Shown: one piece after another, positions 51,891 to 59,521 of the stretch
Layout of the letters: each line of letters begins with the position of its first letter
How positions within the stretch are numbered: the first letter of the stretch is position 1
Source: Brevibacillus fluminis
GTDB taxonomy: Bacteria > Bacillota > Bacilli > Brevibacillales > Brevibacillaceae
Assembly: GCF_003710825.1 (NCBI RefSeq)
Contig: NZ_RHHQ01000012.1
Location: 186,001-250,000, forward strand
Direction of reading: 5' to 3'
Length of the DNA: 64,000 bases
Made by a program: the position numbers and the translations under genes
The notes under the pieces: generated by a model
Database searches by the model: none
What the model saw: the letters and a program-made list of their open reading frames with translations, nothing else
Told to the model about the DNA's origin: nothing

Positions 51891-52493
51891 ATGGGCAAAA
51901 AACCGGCAGAATGGCCGATTCTCTTTTTTTCGAATCAGGAAGAATGGGAGCGTTGGCTGGAAGACAATTGTGACTCGGCAGACGGCGTTAGGCTAAAGCT
52001 TGCCAAAAAGCAGGCTGCAGAACCGTCGCTAACCTATGAGGAAGCGGTGGAGGGGGCTTTGTGCTACGGCTGGATCGATAGCCAGAAGGAAGCGCTTGAT
52101 GAGACGAGCTGGATTCAGCGCTTCTCACCACGCGGACCCAAGAGCATTTGGTCGCAGATTAACAAGGAAAAAGCGGAGCGGCTCATCGCGAGCGGCCGGA
52201 TGCGTGAGCCAGGTTTGCGAGCCGTCGAGCGTGCCCGTGAAAATGGAAAATGGGATGCTGCGTATGCCTCACAGAGCAAAAAGGAGTTTCCTGCTGAATG
52301 GGAAAGCGAGCTCGCGAAACATCCGCGGGCACAGTCATTTTTTGAAACGCTGGATAGCCGCAACCGCTATGCCATCCTGTTTCGCATCCAGACAGCCAAG
52401 AAGGAAGAGACGAGGCGTCAGCGGATTGAGCAGTTTGTCAGCATGCTTGAAAAGGGAGAAACGATATACGGTCCAACAAAAAAAGGCCGCTAA
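51891..52493 (+). CDS. YdeI/OmpD-associated family protein
   Basis: Cytosolic protein of 200 residues. I use the ATG at 51891, ten bases after TAAGGAGGA; an ATG at 51881 is out of frame. Family features are RWLEDNCDSADGVRLKLAKK, LTYEEAVEGALCYGWIDSQK, IQRFSPRGPKSIWSQINKEK and the C-terminal LDSRNRYAILFRIQTAKKEE then TRRQRIEQFVSML. Proteins of this family have been linked to resistance to bacteriocins and stress, but the biochemical role is unclear. Confidence 0.88.
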   Translation: MGKKPAEWPILFFSNQEEWERWLEDNCDSADGVRLKLAKKQAAEPSLTYEEAVEGALCYGWIDSQKEALDETSWIQRFSPRGPKSIWSQINKEKAERLIASGRMREPGLRAVERARENGKWDAAYASQSKKEFPAEWESELAKHPRAQSFFETLDSRNRYAILFRIQTAKKEETRRQRIEQFVSMLEKGETIYGPTKKGR

Positions 52494-52507
52494 CGCGCAG
52501 GCCTTTT
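52481..52507. terminator. bidirectional intrinsic terminator
   Basis: AAAAGGCC (52481-52488) pairs with GGCCTTTT (52500-52507). The stop codon of the YdeI-like gene lies in the loop, and the convergent membrane protein gene ends just to the right. Confidence 0.8.
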
Positions 52508-52575
52508 AATCTGGCAAGTATAGAAAACAATGGCGAAAATATTGTTTAAGCAAAAACGGAACATCTCGCTCGAAT

Positions 52576-52914
52576 CTATGGAGCGAATCCGTAAAATAGC
52601 AAAATGAAGAGAAAAAGCAGAAAGTAGCCAACCGCCGCTGCAAACCCGATGTAGAGAAGCGACAGTACGATACGCAGTGGAAGCGAGCTCACGCGTTGTG
52701 AAAAATAGCGCTTGAATTGCCAAAAGCCGAAGCCTAGCAGCGGAATGATATACAGCCAGGCAAACAGGTTCACCCAGGAAAACAAGCGGTGAAACGCTTC
52801 TAAGGCGACAGGTCCTTCTTCCATGTGATACGTCTCTACGATGTACATCCTGCCGCTGAAAAACAGCAGCGTGATGATCAGATAATAGAAAAGCATTGCT
52901 TTTGATAATTTCAT
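52576..52914 (-). CDS. small membrane protein of unknown function
   Basis: Integral membrane protein of about 112 residues. The ATG at 52914 (MKLSKAMLFYYLIITLLFFS) has TTGGGAGTGA upstream; the frame is open 20 codons further. Three hydrophobic helices are visible: AMLFYYLIITLLFFSGRMY, LFSWVNLFAWLYIIPLLGFG and LSLLYIGFAAAVGYFLLFLF. I recognise no family. Confidence 0.65.
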   Translation of the reverse strand: MKLSKAMLFYYLIITLLFFSGRMYIVETYHMEEGPVALEAFHRLFSWVNLFAWLYIIPLLGFGFWQFKRYFSQRVSSLPLRIVLSLLYIGFAAAVGYFLLFLFILLFYGFAP

Positions 52915-53054
52915 GTACCATTCACTCCCAACGTTTGTATCCTTTTCTACGGTATCGCTGGGAGCCAAAAACAAAAAGTACCAACTTTTCTTGGTACCGC
53001 CTTCTAGAGGTAGGTAACGCCAACATCATCGCACACAGAAGGGATTCGAGAACA

Positions 53055-53363
53055 TTGCAGGAACATCCACACATTCATCCGGAATGCGCGAAAGCGATCG
53101 ATCAGCTCAAACGCATGAAAAATCCCAAATTCCCAGATTTCGTCGCATTGCGGACCTATGGGCAAGACCGCTATTCGGCGATGGGGTGGGAAGAGCTGCA
53201 GCAATACATCAATGAGCAGACCATCGTGATCGTCGAGCAATTCGAGGATGAGCACAACATCATGTCGGCGCTACGCTGGGTAGCGAGAGGCTTGCCGGTA
53301 TCGCTCGCCATCCGCAAAGTGCGCGCAGATTATTCTATGTACGGATTCAGAGGGAGAAACTAG
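53055..53363 (+). CDS. small hypothetical protein
   Basis: Charged cytosolic protein of about 102 residues. The start is uncertain: the frame is open from 52896, but the coding character begins near the TTG at 53055, which has AGAAGGG upstream. The C-terminal half (INEQTIVIVEQFEDEHNIMS then ALRWVARGLPVSLAIRKVRA) has regular helix-strand alternation. No motif is recognised. A GNAT gene follows 12 bp later, so the two are probably co-transcribed. Confidence 0.55.
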   Translation: MQEHPHIHPECAKAIDQLKRMKNPKFPDFVALRTYGQDRYSAMGWEELQQYINEQTIVIVEQFEDEHNIMSALRWVARGLPVSLAIRKVRADYSMYGFRGRN

Positions 53364-53375
53364 CGTGGAGGAAAA

Positions 53376-54155
53376 ATGGAGCTAACCATTATTCACAGCA
53401 AACAGGAAGTACGGCAGTATTTGCAAACGAAAGAAGTAGCCAATTTCATGTATCATTGCTGCAACCTCGAAGAGGATTACTGGTCGTACAGCCAATTTTA
53501 CGGTCTATCTGACAAGGGTGAGCTGCTTGCAGTCGCGATCATGACGGTCAAATACGGAATGCCGGTTTTGCTTGCCTCTACCTATTGTGAGCAGAACCAT
53601 TATCAGGACATGCTGCTAGGCAAATTGGCTCCGTATCTCCCAGAAGGACTTTACAGCCATCTGAATCCAGGTGCTTTTGAAGCGCTGGGACGATCCGACT
53701 GCAAATCGCGAACTATTTTTCATAATATGAGGCTTGAGCGGAACGAATACAGTCCTGCCGAACGATCCGAAGAGATGGTCCGTTTGTCATTGGCTGATAA
53801 GGAGCGGCTTTTGGCTTTCTATCAAAAAAGCCACCCTGATTATTTGTTGGATGATGGCTATCTGGAAAAAGGCCAATACGTCGGAATCGTCGAAAACGGG
53901 GAGCTGGTGAGCGCTGCGGGGATTTTTTCTGCTACGGATGAATACGGCGTCGTCCAGATCGGCAACGTGGCGACACATCCCGATGCAAGGGGAAGGGGAT
54001 TGGCGGCAAAGGTGATCACACAGCTGATTGATGACATGCTGCCGATCCATCGTCATATCGTGTTGAACGTCAAAGAGGAAAACCGCGGTGCAATCAAGCT
54101 GTACAGCAAGCTGGGCTTTCGCAAGATCGGCTTGTTTGAAGAAGTGATATTTTAA
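53376..54155 (+). CDS. GNAT family N-acetyltransferase with extra N-terminal domain
   Basis: Acetyltransferase of 259 residues. AGCGTGGAGGAAAA precedes the ATG. The catalytic domain is C-terminal (about residues 125-259): VGIVENGELVSAAGIFSATD, GNVATHPDARGRGLAAKVIT with the acetyl-CoA loop RGRGLA, and NVKEENRGAIKLYSKLGFRK. The first half has the pattern of a degenerate GNAT domain without the loop. Substrate unknown. Confidence 0.88.
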   Translation: MELTIIHSKQEVRQYLQTKEVANFMYHCCNLEEDYWSYSQFYGLSDKGELLAVAIMTVKYGMPVLLASTYCEQNHYQDMLLGKLAPYLPEGLYSHLNPGAFEALGRSDCKSRTIFHNMRLERNEYSPAERSEEMVRLSLADKERLLAFYQKSHPDYLLDDGYLEKGQYVGIVENGELVSAAGIFSATDEYGVVQIGNVATHPDARGRGLAAKVITQLIDDMLPIHRHIVLNVKEENRGAIKLYSKLGFRKIGLFEEVIF

Positions 54156-54172
54156 TCGACGCTTGGGGAGAG

Positions 54173-54205
54173 AAAAGTTGGGGACATCGGTCCTCAACTT
54201 TTTTA
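54173..54205 (+). terminator. intrinsic terminator of the GNAT gene
   Basis: AAAAGTTGGGGAC (54173-54185) pairs with GTCCTCAACTTTT (54190-54202) with one wobble, followed by T residues. Confidence 0.85.
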
Positions 54206-54241
54206 CTTTCACATACGTTTTTTGCAGCAAGTCAAAAAGTA

Positions 54242-54255
54242 CTAACTTTAGTTAG
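54242..54255. promoter_or_regulatory. CTAACT/AGTTAG inverted repeat upstream of the large secreted protein
   Basis: CTAACTTTAGTTAG has the same 6-bp arms as the palindrome at 9713-9730 but a 2-bp instead of 6-bp centre; both are followed by GGT. It lies 46 bp before the gene. It may be bound by the same type of regulator, though the different spacing argues for caution. Confidence 0.4.
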
Positions 54256-54300
54256 GTTTTTCACTTGTACGGATAATCTACAATCGTTTGATGAAGAGAG

Positions 54301-57300
54301 TTGAATGAGCATGAAATGATTGAAAAAACTCAGTCAGGATGTGAAGCAATGGTATTTCGGTTTGGTCAGACCAAAAAAGTGTTTACTGTCTTGCTATCGA
54401 CCAGTGTGATTTTAACCATGACGACAGAGGCGCTAGCATCGCCAAATACCCGCATTCAGCTAGACCGGACAAGCGTTGCGGCAGTGACAAGTGCCGATGA
54501 GCAGGTGGAAGTGAAGACCGTGACAGCAGCAAACGGAATCATCACGGTAAAGCTGACAGGGAAACCGGAGAAGAGTCCCGATCCGGACGATTTTACGTTT
54601 CTGCAAAAAATCGATGAGCGAAGGGAAAGATCCATTAAGGTTACGAGCTTCACATGGGATGCCGTACAGAACACGGTGAAGGTTACATACAAGTCTATTG
54701 TCGCAACGAAGGAAAAGCAGAGCGTGTTGGTCAGCGTTCTCTTTCACGGGGTGAAGACAGAGGCTGACGTGTTCACAATCGCAGAGCGAAATGCAAAAGT
54801 GGCGGACGTGTTGCTTTTCAATCACGCTGCAGATTTTGTCTTGATGCCGGATTCGGATGATTCCGATTTGCTGTTGACGGCCATTGCCAAAGATTCGGAC
54901 GGCAATATCGTCACGGGGAAAAAAGTCGCATGGTCGTCCGATAACGAGGACGTCGTGACAGTCGACAAAAACGGCAAGGTTGCGGCTGTCGGGACTGGAA
55001 CGGCAACAATTACGGCCACCATCGAGAAAAAATCCGCAAGCGTGAAAGTGAAGGTTATCGATGATTCCGCTGCGATGTCAGATGTTTCTGCCACAAATGG
55101 CGTGGTCACCGTGACTTTGCTCAAAGCGCCGGAAAAAACGCCAAAGCTGCGAGATTTTGCTTTTACAAAACAAATCGATAATAAAAAAGCGCAAAAGCTG
55201 TCCGTAAGCGGGTTTACATGGGATGAAGCAAGTCTTACCGCCCGTTTTACCTTTAAACCGCTGACGGCTGCTACCAAAAAGCAGCAGGTTGTCATCAGCG
55301 CGAGCTACGCGGATGCAAACCTGGATGCCAATGCGTTTACCATTGCGGCCAAAAATGCGAAGGTCAAGCAGGTTCAGATTCTACCTGTGGATGATACCGA
55401 ATTGATGCTGGATTCCGAACGGACAGAATTGCAGCTCGTCGCGATCGCTACGGACGCTGAGCATGATATCGTTGCAGGCAAAAATGTTTCGTGGCGATCC
55501 GATAACACCGACGTTGCCACCGTTGATCGCAGCGGGAACGTGAAGGCGATCGGTGTCGGTACAGCGACGATTCGCGCTACCGTAGAAGGCAAATCCGATA
55601 CCATTCAGATCACTGTGAAACCGGCCTCGAATCCTGCCGTGACGCTCGGGACCTTGGTGCTAAGCGAATCGTCAGCAAATGACGGCAGCGTTCCCGGCGT
55701 ACAAACGGTCACGCTCGCCAACGGTTCTTTTGCGCAGCGGGTGGATGCTTCCGATATAACCGTCAATCATCTCCCGATGGGCTTGGGAATCAACGTGACG
55801 CGCACGAGCAAAACACAGTTGACCATCGCGTTCACAGGAACGGCAGTGAATCATACAGCGGCTGACAGCAGAAACGACTTGAACGTGACGATTGCCAAGG
55901 CTGCTATTGAAAGCGCAGCAGGAAGCGTCACGACGGACACATTCGGGATTCGCTTTGCTGATCCGGTTATCGTCGTGCCACCGGGACCGATTGCGGTGAT
56001 GCTTACGACAGGCTCTTTGGGCACGGCGGGATACGGGAAAATTACGGGGTTGCAAGCGGGAATCAAATATGTCCTCACCACCTCAGGGAAAACCTATGGC
56101 GTTCAGGCAAACGGCAGATTGGGTGCTGAAAACGCCCCAGCGGAATCGCTAACGGGGACAGAGATCATCGGCTTGACGAACGGGATGACGTATAAAGTAG
56201 AAGAGGAAGCGGTGGTATTGGAGCGGGCACTCGTGGCTGCTTACCGAAACGCAGCGAGCACTTCCGTAATCGACAGCTTGCTGGAAGCTAACCAACTGGG
56301 GCTGACAGTTATAGGTTACGCAGCGCTGGATGACACAGGTAAAGCCGCTGTAGCAGCGAAGCTGTTTAGCCAAAAAACGGCGTTTACCAGCAAAACGGCC
56401 ATTCAAAGTGCGCTGCATATAGCGGTGACGCACGCTCAAGAGGCAGCGGCGGAGCAAGCCAATGTCGATGCTTATAAAAATGCGGTCGATGAAGATGCGA
56501 TTTTAGCTTTGCTGGATGCGGTGCCAAACGCACTCGGTCTGGAAGTTACAGCCTATACCTTGCTGGATGACATGCACAAAGAAGACGTAGCAGCGGAACT
56601 GTACGACGGCAAATCCTTGTTTACTAGCAAAGCCGCGATTCAAGCTGCGTTGAACACAGCAGTGGCCCACGCCCAGGATGCGGCGGCAGAACAAGCGAAA
56701 ATCGACGCCTACAAAGATGCGGTCAATGCAGCGGCAATCCAGGCACTGCTTGATGCGATGCCAAACGCGCTTGGTCTTAACCTGACGGCATATGGCTCGC
56801 TGGATAGCATGGGAAAAACTGCAGTGTCAGCAGAGCTGTATGACGTGAAAGCGGCGTTTGTGAGCAAAACAGCGATCCAAAATTGGCTGGACACAGCCGT
56901 CGCCAGCGAAGCGAAGGTAGCGGCGTATCGATTGGCAGCAAATGCCGCAGCAATCGGCAGCTTGCTTACTACGAATGATTTGGGATTGACGCTTGACGAC
57001 TACAATCTTTTGGATGCGCCAGGCAAGGCGGCGGTAAACAGCGTGCTGCTGGGGCAAAAAGCCTCGTTTGCCACAAAAACAGACATCCAAACTACTATGA
57101 ACGCGACCGTTGCAAGCGAAGCAAAGCTTGTAGCATACCGTACGGCGGCGGACGCAGACGCGCTCGCAAATTTGCTGGCAGCTAACCAGCTAGAACTTGA
57201 CACAGATGCGTTTAATCAGTTGGATCCGGTAGGCCAGGAAACGGTAGCCGCAGAATTGAACAGCCTAAAAGCGACGTTTACGACTAAAGAGGCGGTCCAG

Positions 57301-58791
57301 ACGGCATTGGATGCTGCCGTGACCAAGGAAGTCGCAGTAGCGGCGTACAGAATGGTGCCAAATGAGGCAGGCTTGCAAAGCCTGTTGTCAACTAACGCTC
57401 TTTCATTAACCGTAACCGATTATGATGGACTGGATACCGCAGGCAAGGCGACGGTCGTCAGTGAACTATTTGGCAACCGGACTTCATTCATCAGTAAAAC
57501 AGCGATTCAGCTCGCTTTGGATACAGCGGTAGCGAAAGTGGTCGAGCAGAGGAAATTGGATGCCTATAAAAATGCGGCGAACGCTACAGTCATCCAGAAC
57601 CTACTGGATGCAACGCCAAACGCGCTTGGTCTGAATGTCTCAGCATACGGTCTGTTGGATGCCATGGGCAAGAATGCGGTCGCGATTGTGTTGGACGGCC
57701 AAAAAAGCAGCTTTACTAGCAAGGACGCCATCCAGAGTGCACTGAACACAGCGGTCGAAAGCGAAGCCAAAGTAGCGGCGTTCCGGCTGGCAGCCGATGC
57801 CACTGTGATCGAAAGCTTGCTTGGCGCTAATGAGTTGGGGTTGAGTCTGGTCGATTACAACGATCTGGATGCCATCGGCAAAACAGTCATCGCACAAGCG
57901 CTGAACGGGCAAAAGACTGGTTTTACCAAAAAGGGTGACATTCAGGCGGCACTGGATGTTGCGGTTCCAGACGAGGCCAAACTGGCGGTGTTCCGGAAGG
58001 CGACAACTGGGGTTGAGATGAAAAATTTGCTGGATGCAAATTCGCTTGGCTTGACGGTAACAGGATATGATGGGCTGGACGCAAAAGGAAAGCTGGCGGT
58101 CGCGACCGTATTGCTGGGGCGCAAAGCGGAATTCCTGAGTGCAACGAATATTCAAAGCGTGCTTGACGAGGAGGTAGCAAACGAAGCGAAGATTGCGGTT
58201 TATCGCATGGCGGCTGACGTCGGGGCAATCCGAAGTCTGCTGGATGAAAACGTATTGTCATTGGATTTTGGCGACTATACGAGCATTGATCCGAGTCGGT
58301 GTGATCGGGTGGCAGAGAAACTGTTTGACGAAAAGGATGGACTGAACGACAAAGATAGTTTAGTGAGCACGGTTCAGCGGCTTGCTGCGATGGAAGCGAT
58401 TATGAACGCAGCAAATGTTAAGAACTGGGCTCAAGTAGATACGGTCACGTTTGAGAGAGCTGGTTATCCCGTATCGGCCGACGACCTGCCTTTTGTGGAG
58501 AATTCTATGGAATTCAAATACTCCATGCGTGGCGAAGGAGTCGGTGACTACTTTACTATTGAATTTAGAGAGAGTTTTGATCAGATCAACAATATTAACT
58601 ACGGAGCAGCAAATCCTTATTACTGGCAAGGAATTGATTGGCGAAATTTTGCTGTTGCTGGGATCAAAGGGGTTAACGACAGCAATTTTGCAGCGGTAAA
58701 AGCTGCCGTCACGACCGCAAGAAATACAAAAGGAAGTAATCTTACCGCAAAAGAAATCCAGGCAGCAGTAGACAGTCTCAGTCCCAACTGA
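54301..58791 (+). CDS. large secreted repeat protein with Big_2-type Ig-like domains
   Basis: Secreted surface protein of up to 1496 residues. The frame starts at TTG 54301; the ATG at 54349 (MVFRFGQTKKVFTVLLSTSV) gives a cleaner signal peptide ending ALA. Two related units follow, each a beta domain ending in a Big_2 domain: VAWSSDNEDVVTVDKNGKVA and AVGTGTATITATIE (about residues 180-255), then VSWRSDNTDVATVDRSGNVK and AIGVGTATIRATVE (about 363-440). A further beta domain reaches about residue 560. Ten helical repeats of about 70 residues fill residues 644-1367, and a unique Tyr/Asn-rich C-terminus ends the protein. There is no SLH domain, LPxTG motif or transmembrane tail, so its attachment to the cell is unclear. 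Adhesion or wall binding is a guess. Confidence 0.85.
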   Translation: MNEHEMIEKTQSGCEAMVFRFGQTKKVFTVLLSTSVILTMTTEALASPNTRIQLDRTSVAAVTSADEQVEVKTVTAANGIITVKLTGKPEKSPDPDDFTFLQKIDERRERSIKVTSFTWDAVQNTVKVTYKSIVATKEKQSVLVSVLFHGVKTEADVFTIAERNAKVADVLLFNHAADFVLMPDSDDSDLLLTAIAKDSDGNIVTGKKVAWSSDNEDVVTVDKNGKVAAVGTGTATITATIEKKSASVKVKVIDDSAAMSDVSATNGVVTVTLLKAPEKTPKLRDFAFTKQIDNKKAQKLSVSGFTWDEASLTARFTFKPLTAATKKQQVVISASYADANLDANAFTIAAKNAKVKQVQILPVDDTELMLDSERTELQLVAIATDAEHDIVAGKNVSWRSDNTDVATVDRSGNVKAIGVGTATIRATVEGKSDTIQITVKPASNPAVTLGTLVLSESSANDGSVPGVQTVTLANGSFAQRVDASDITVNHLPMGLGINVTRTSKTQLTIAFTGTAVNHTAADSRNDLNVTIAKAAIESAAGSVTTDTFGIRFADPVIVVPPGPIAVMLTTGSLGTAGYGKITGLQAGIKYVLTTSGKTYGVQANGRLGAENAPAESLTGTEIIGLTNGMTYKVEEEAVVLERALVAAYRNAASTSVIDSLLEANQLGLTVIGYAALDDTGKAAVAAKLFSQKTAFTSKTAIQSALHIAVTHAQEAAAEQANVDAYKNAVDEDAILALLDAVPNALGLEVTAYTLLDDMHKEDVAAELYDGKSLFTSKAAIQAALNTAVAHAQDAAAEQAKIDAYKDAVNAAAIQALLDAMPNALGLNLTAYGSLDSMGKTAVSAELYDVKAAFVSKTAIQNWLDTAVASEAKVAAYRLAANAAAIGSLLTTNDLGLTLDDYNLLDAPGKAAVNSVLLGQKASFATKTDIQTTMNATVASEAKLVAYRTAADADALANLLAANQLELDTDAFNQLDPVGQETVAAELNSLKATFTTKEAVQTALDAAVTKEVAVAAYRMVPNEAGLQSLLSTNALSLTVTDYDGLDTAGKATVVSELFGNRTSFISKTAIQLALDTAVAKVVEQRKLDAYKNAANATVIQNLLDATPNALGLNVSAYGLLDAMGKNAVAIVLDGQKSSFTSKDAIQSALNTAVESEAKVAAFRLAADATVIESLLGANELGLSLVDYNDLDAIGKTVIAQALNGQKTGFTKKGDIQAALDVAVPDEAKLAVFRKATTGVEMKNLLDANSLGLTVTGYDGLDAKGKLAVATVLLGRKAEFLSATNIQSVLDEEVANEAKIAVYRMAADVGAIRSLLDENVLSLDFGDYTSIDPSRCDRVAEKLFDEKDGLNDKDSLVSTVQRLAAMEAIMNAANVKNWAQVDTVTFERAGYPVSADDLPFVENSMEFKYSMRGEGVGDYFTIEFRESFDQINNINYGAANPYYWQGIDWRNFAVAGIKGVNDSNFAAVKAAVTTARNTKGSNLTAKEIQAAVDSLSPN
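56230..58401 (+). repeat. array of about ten ~70-residue coding repeats
   Basis: Each unit follows the pattern xAYRxAAxxxxIxxLLxxNxL, GLTVxxYxxLDxxGKxAVAxxL, then xxxKxxFxSKxAIQxALDxAV. Units 2, 3 and 7 carry the variant LLDAxPNALGL, three residues longer. The tenth unit (from about residue 1298) is degenerate. DNA identity is clearly below that of the proteins, so the array is old. Confidence 0.85.
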
Positions 58792-58805
58792 TGGAAGACA
58801 ACGAA

Positions 58806-58840
58806 AAAAACAGTCAGGGCGATTTTCCCTGGCTGTTTTT
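58806..58840. terminator. bidirectional intrinsic terminator
   Basis: AAAAACAGTCAGGG (58806-58819) pairs with CCCTGGCTGTTTTT (58827-58840), one wobble, with A- and T-tracts outside. It separates the secreted protein gene from the convergent MarR gene. Confidence 0.9.
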
Positions 58841-58882
58841 TGTCTTTGTGGCCAGCTATATAGCAAACGTTCGTGATTTTTT

Positions 58883-59308
58883 TTACGGAAGGTTGCGGCG
58901 CAGCTTCAGCAAAATGCTGTGCAAAAAATCAAGCTCCACCTGCGAGACGCCCTGACAGATAGTATGATGGATGTCCTCATAGATCGGAATGATGCTTTGG
59001 GCCAGCTCGCGACCCGTCTCGGTCAAATGCACATGCAGCAAGCGGCGGTCCGACTGGTTCGTGGCTCGGCGGACGAAGCCTTTGCCTTCAAGATTGGCCA
59101 CCATACGCGCAACATTTGTCTTGTCGCGCAGCATTTTTTCCGCAATTTCATTTTGGGTAAGCCCGTCCTGCTCTAGCAGCAGCGCTAGGATCAAGGATTG
59201 GGCAGGGGCGAGGTTTAGCGGAGCCAGGTTATTTTTGACAAAGGCGGAAACGAGCAGATCGGTTTGATGGATGGTCAGCCCGATATAATGCTGTAAATTC
59301 ACGTTCAT
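58883..59308 (-). CDS. MarR-family transcriptional repressor
   Basis: Winged-helix regulator of 141 residues, the usual size. Helix-turn-helix: LNLAPAQSLILALLLEQDGL, TQNEIAEKMLRDKTNVARMV, NLEGKGFVRRATNQSDRRLL, where SDRR is the MarR wing motif, then HVHLTETGRELAQSIIPIYE. AGGGGAAACAGC lies before the ATG at 59308. It is divergent from the giant LuxR-type regulator gene (213 bp between starts). The palindrome at its own start site points to autoregulation; control of the divergent gene is possible. Confidence 0.93.
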   Translation of the reverse strand: MNVNLQHYIGLTIHQTDLLVSAFVKNNLAPLNLAPAQSLILALLLEQDGLTQNEIAEKMLRDKTNVARMVANLEGKGFVRRATNQSDRRLLHVHLTETGRELAQSIIPIYEDIHHTICQGVSQVELDFLHSILLKLRRNLP

Positions 59309-59339
59309 GCTGTTTCCCCTCCGCGATTGGTTTCAATAC

Positions 59340-59386
59340 ATACGAATCGTATCGTTTATTTTAGACAGAAACGTTCGGGCAGTCAA
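59340..59386 (-). promoter_or_regulatory. promoter of the MarR gene with overlapping operator
   Basis: On the minus strand TTGACT (59386-59381), a 17-bp spacer, then TAAAAT (59363-59358). The palindrome ATACGAATCGTAT (59340-59352) covers the expected start site. This arrangement is typical of an autorepressed MarR gene. Confidence 0.75.
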
Positions 59387-59521
59387 TTCTGCTAAATGAC
59401 CGAGCCAGGCGAAATTCTTTTACCAAGAAAAGGTCATAATTCGCGTAGAACATGCAAAGGAAAAAGCCAAAAAATGTCGAATCATAGTTCCCAGTAAACC
59501 TCGTAGCAAAGGAAGTCGCAA

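Noticed and set aside
56230..58401. Tandem repeats considered as a CRISPR-like or non-coding array
   Set aside because: The period is about 210-220 bp, matches whole codons and encodes a regular protein repeat; there are no short identical direct repeats with unique spacers.
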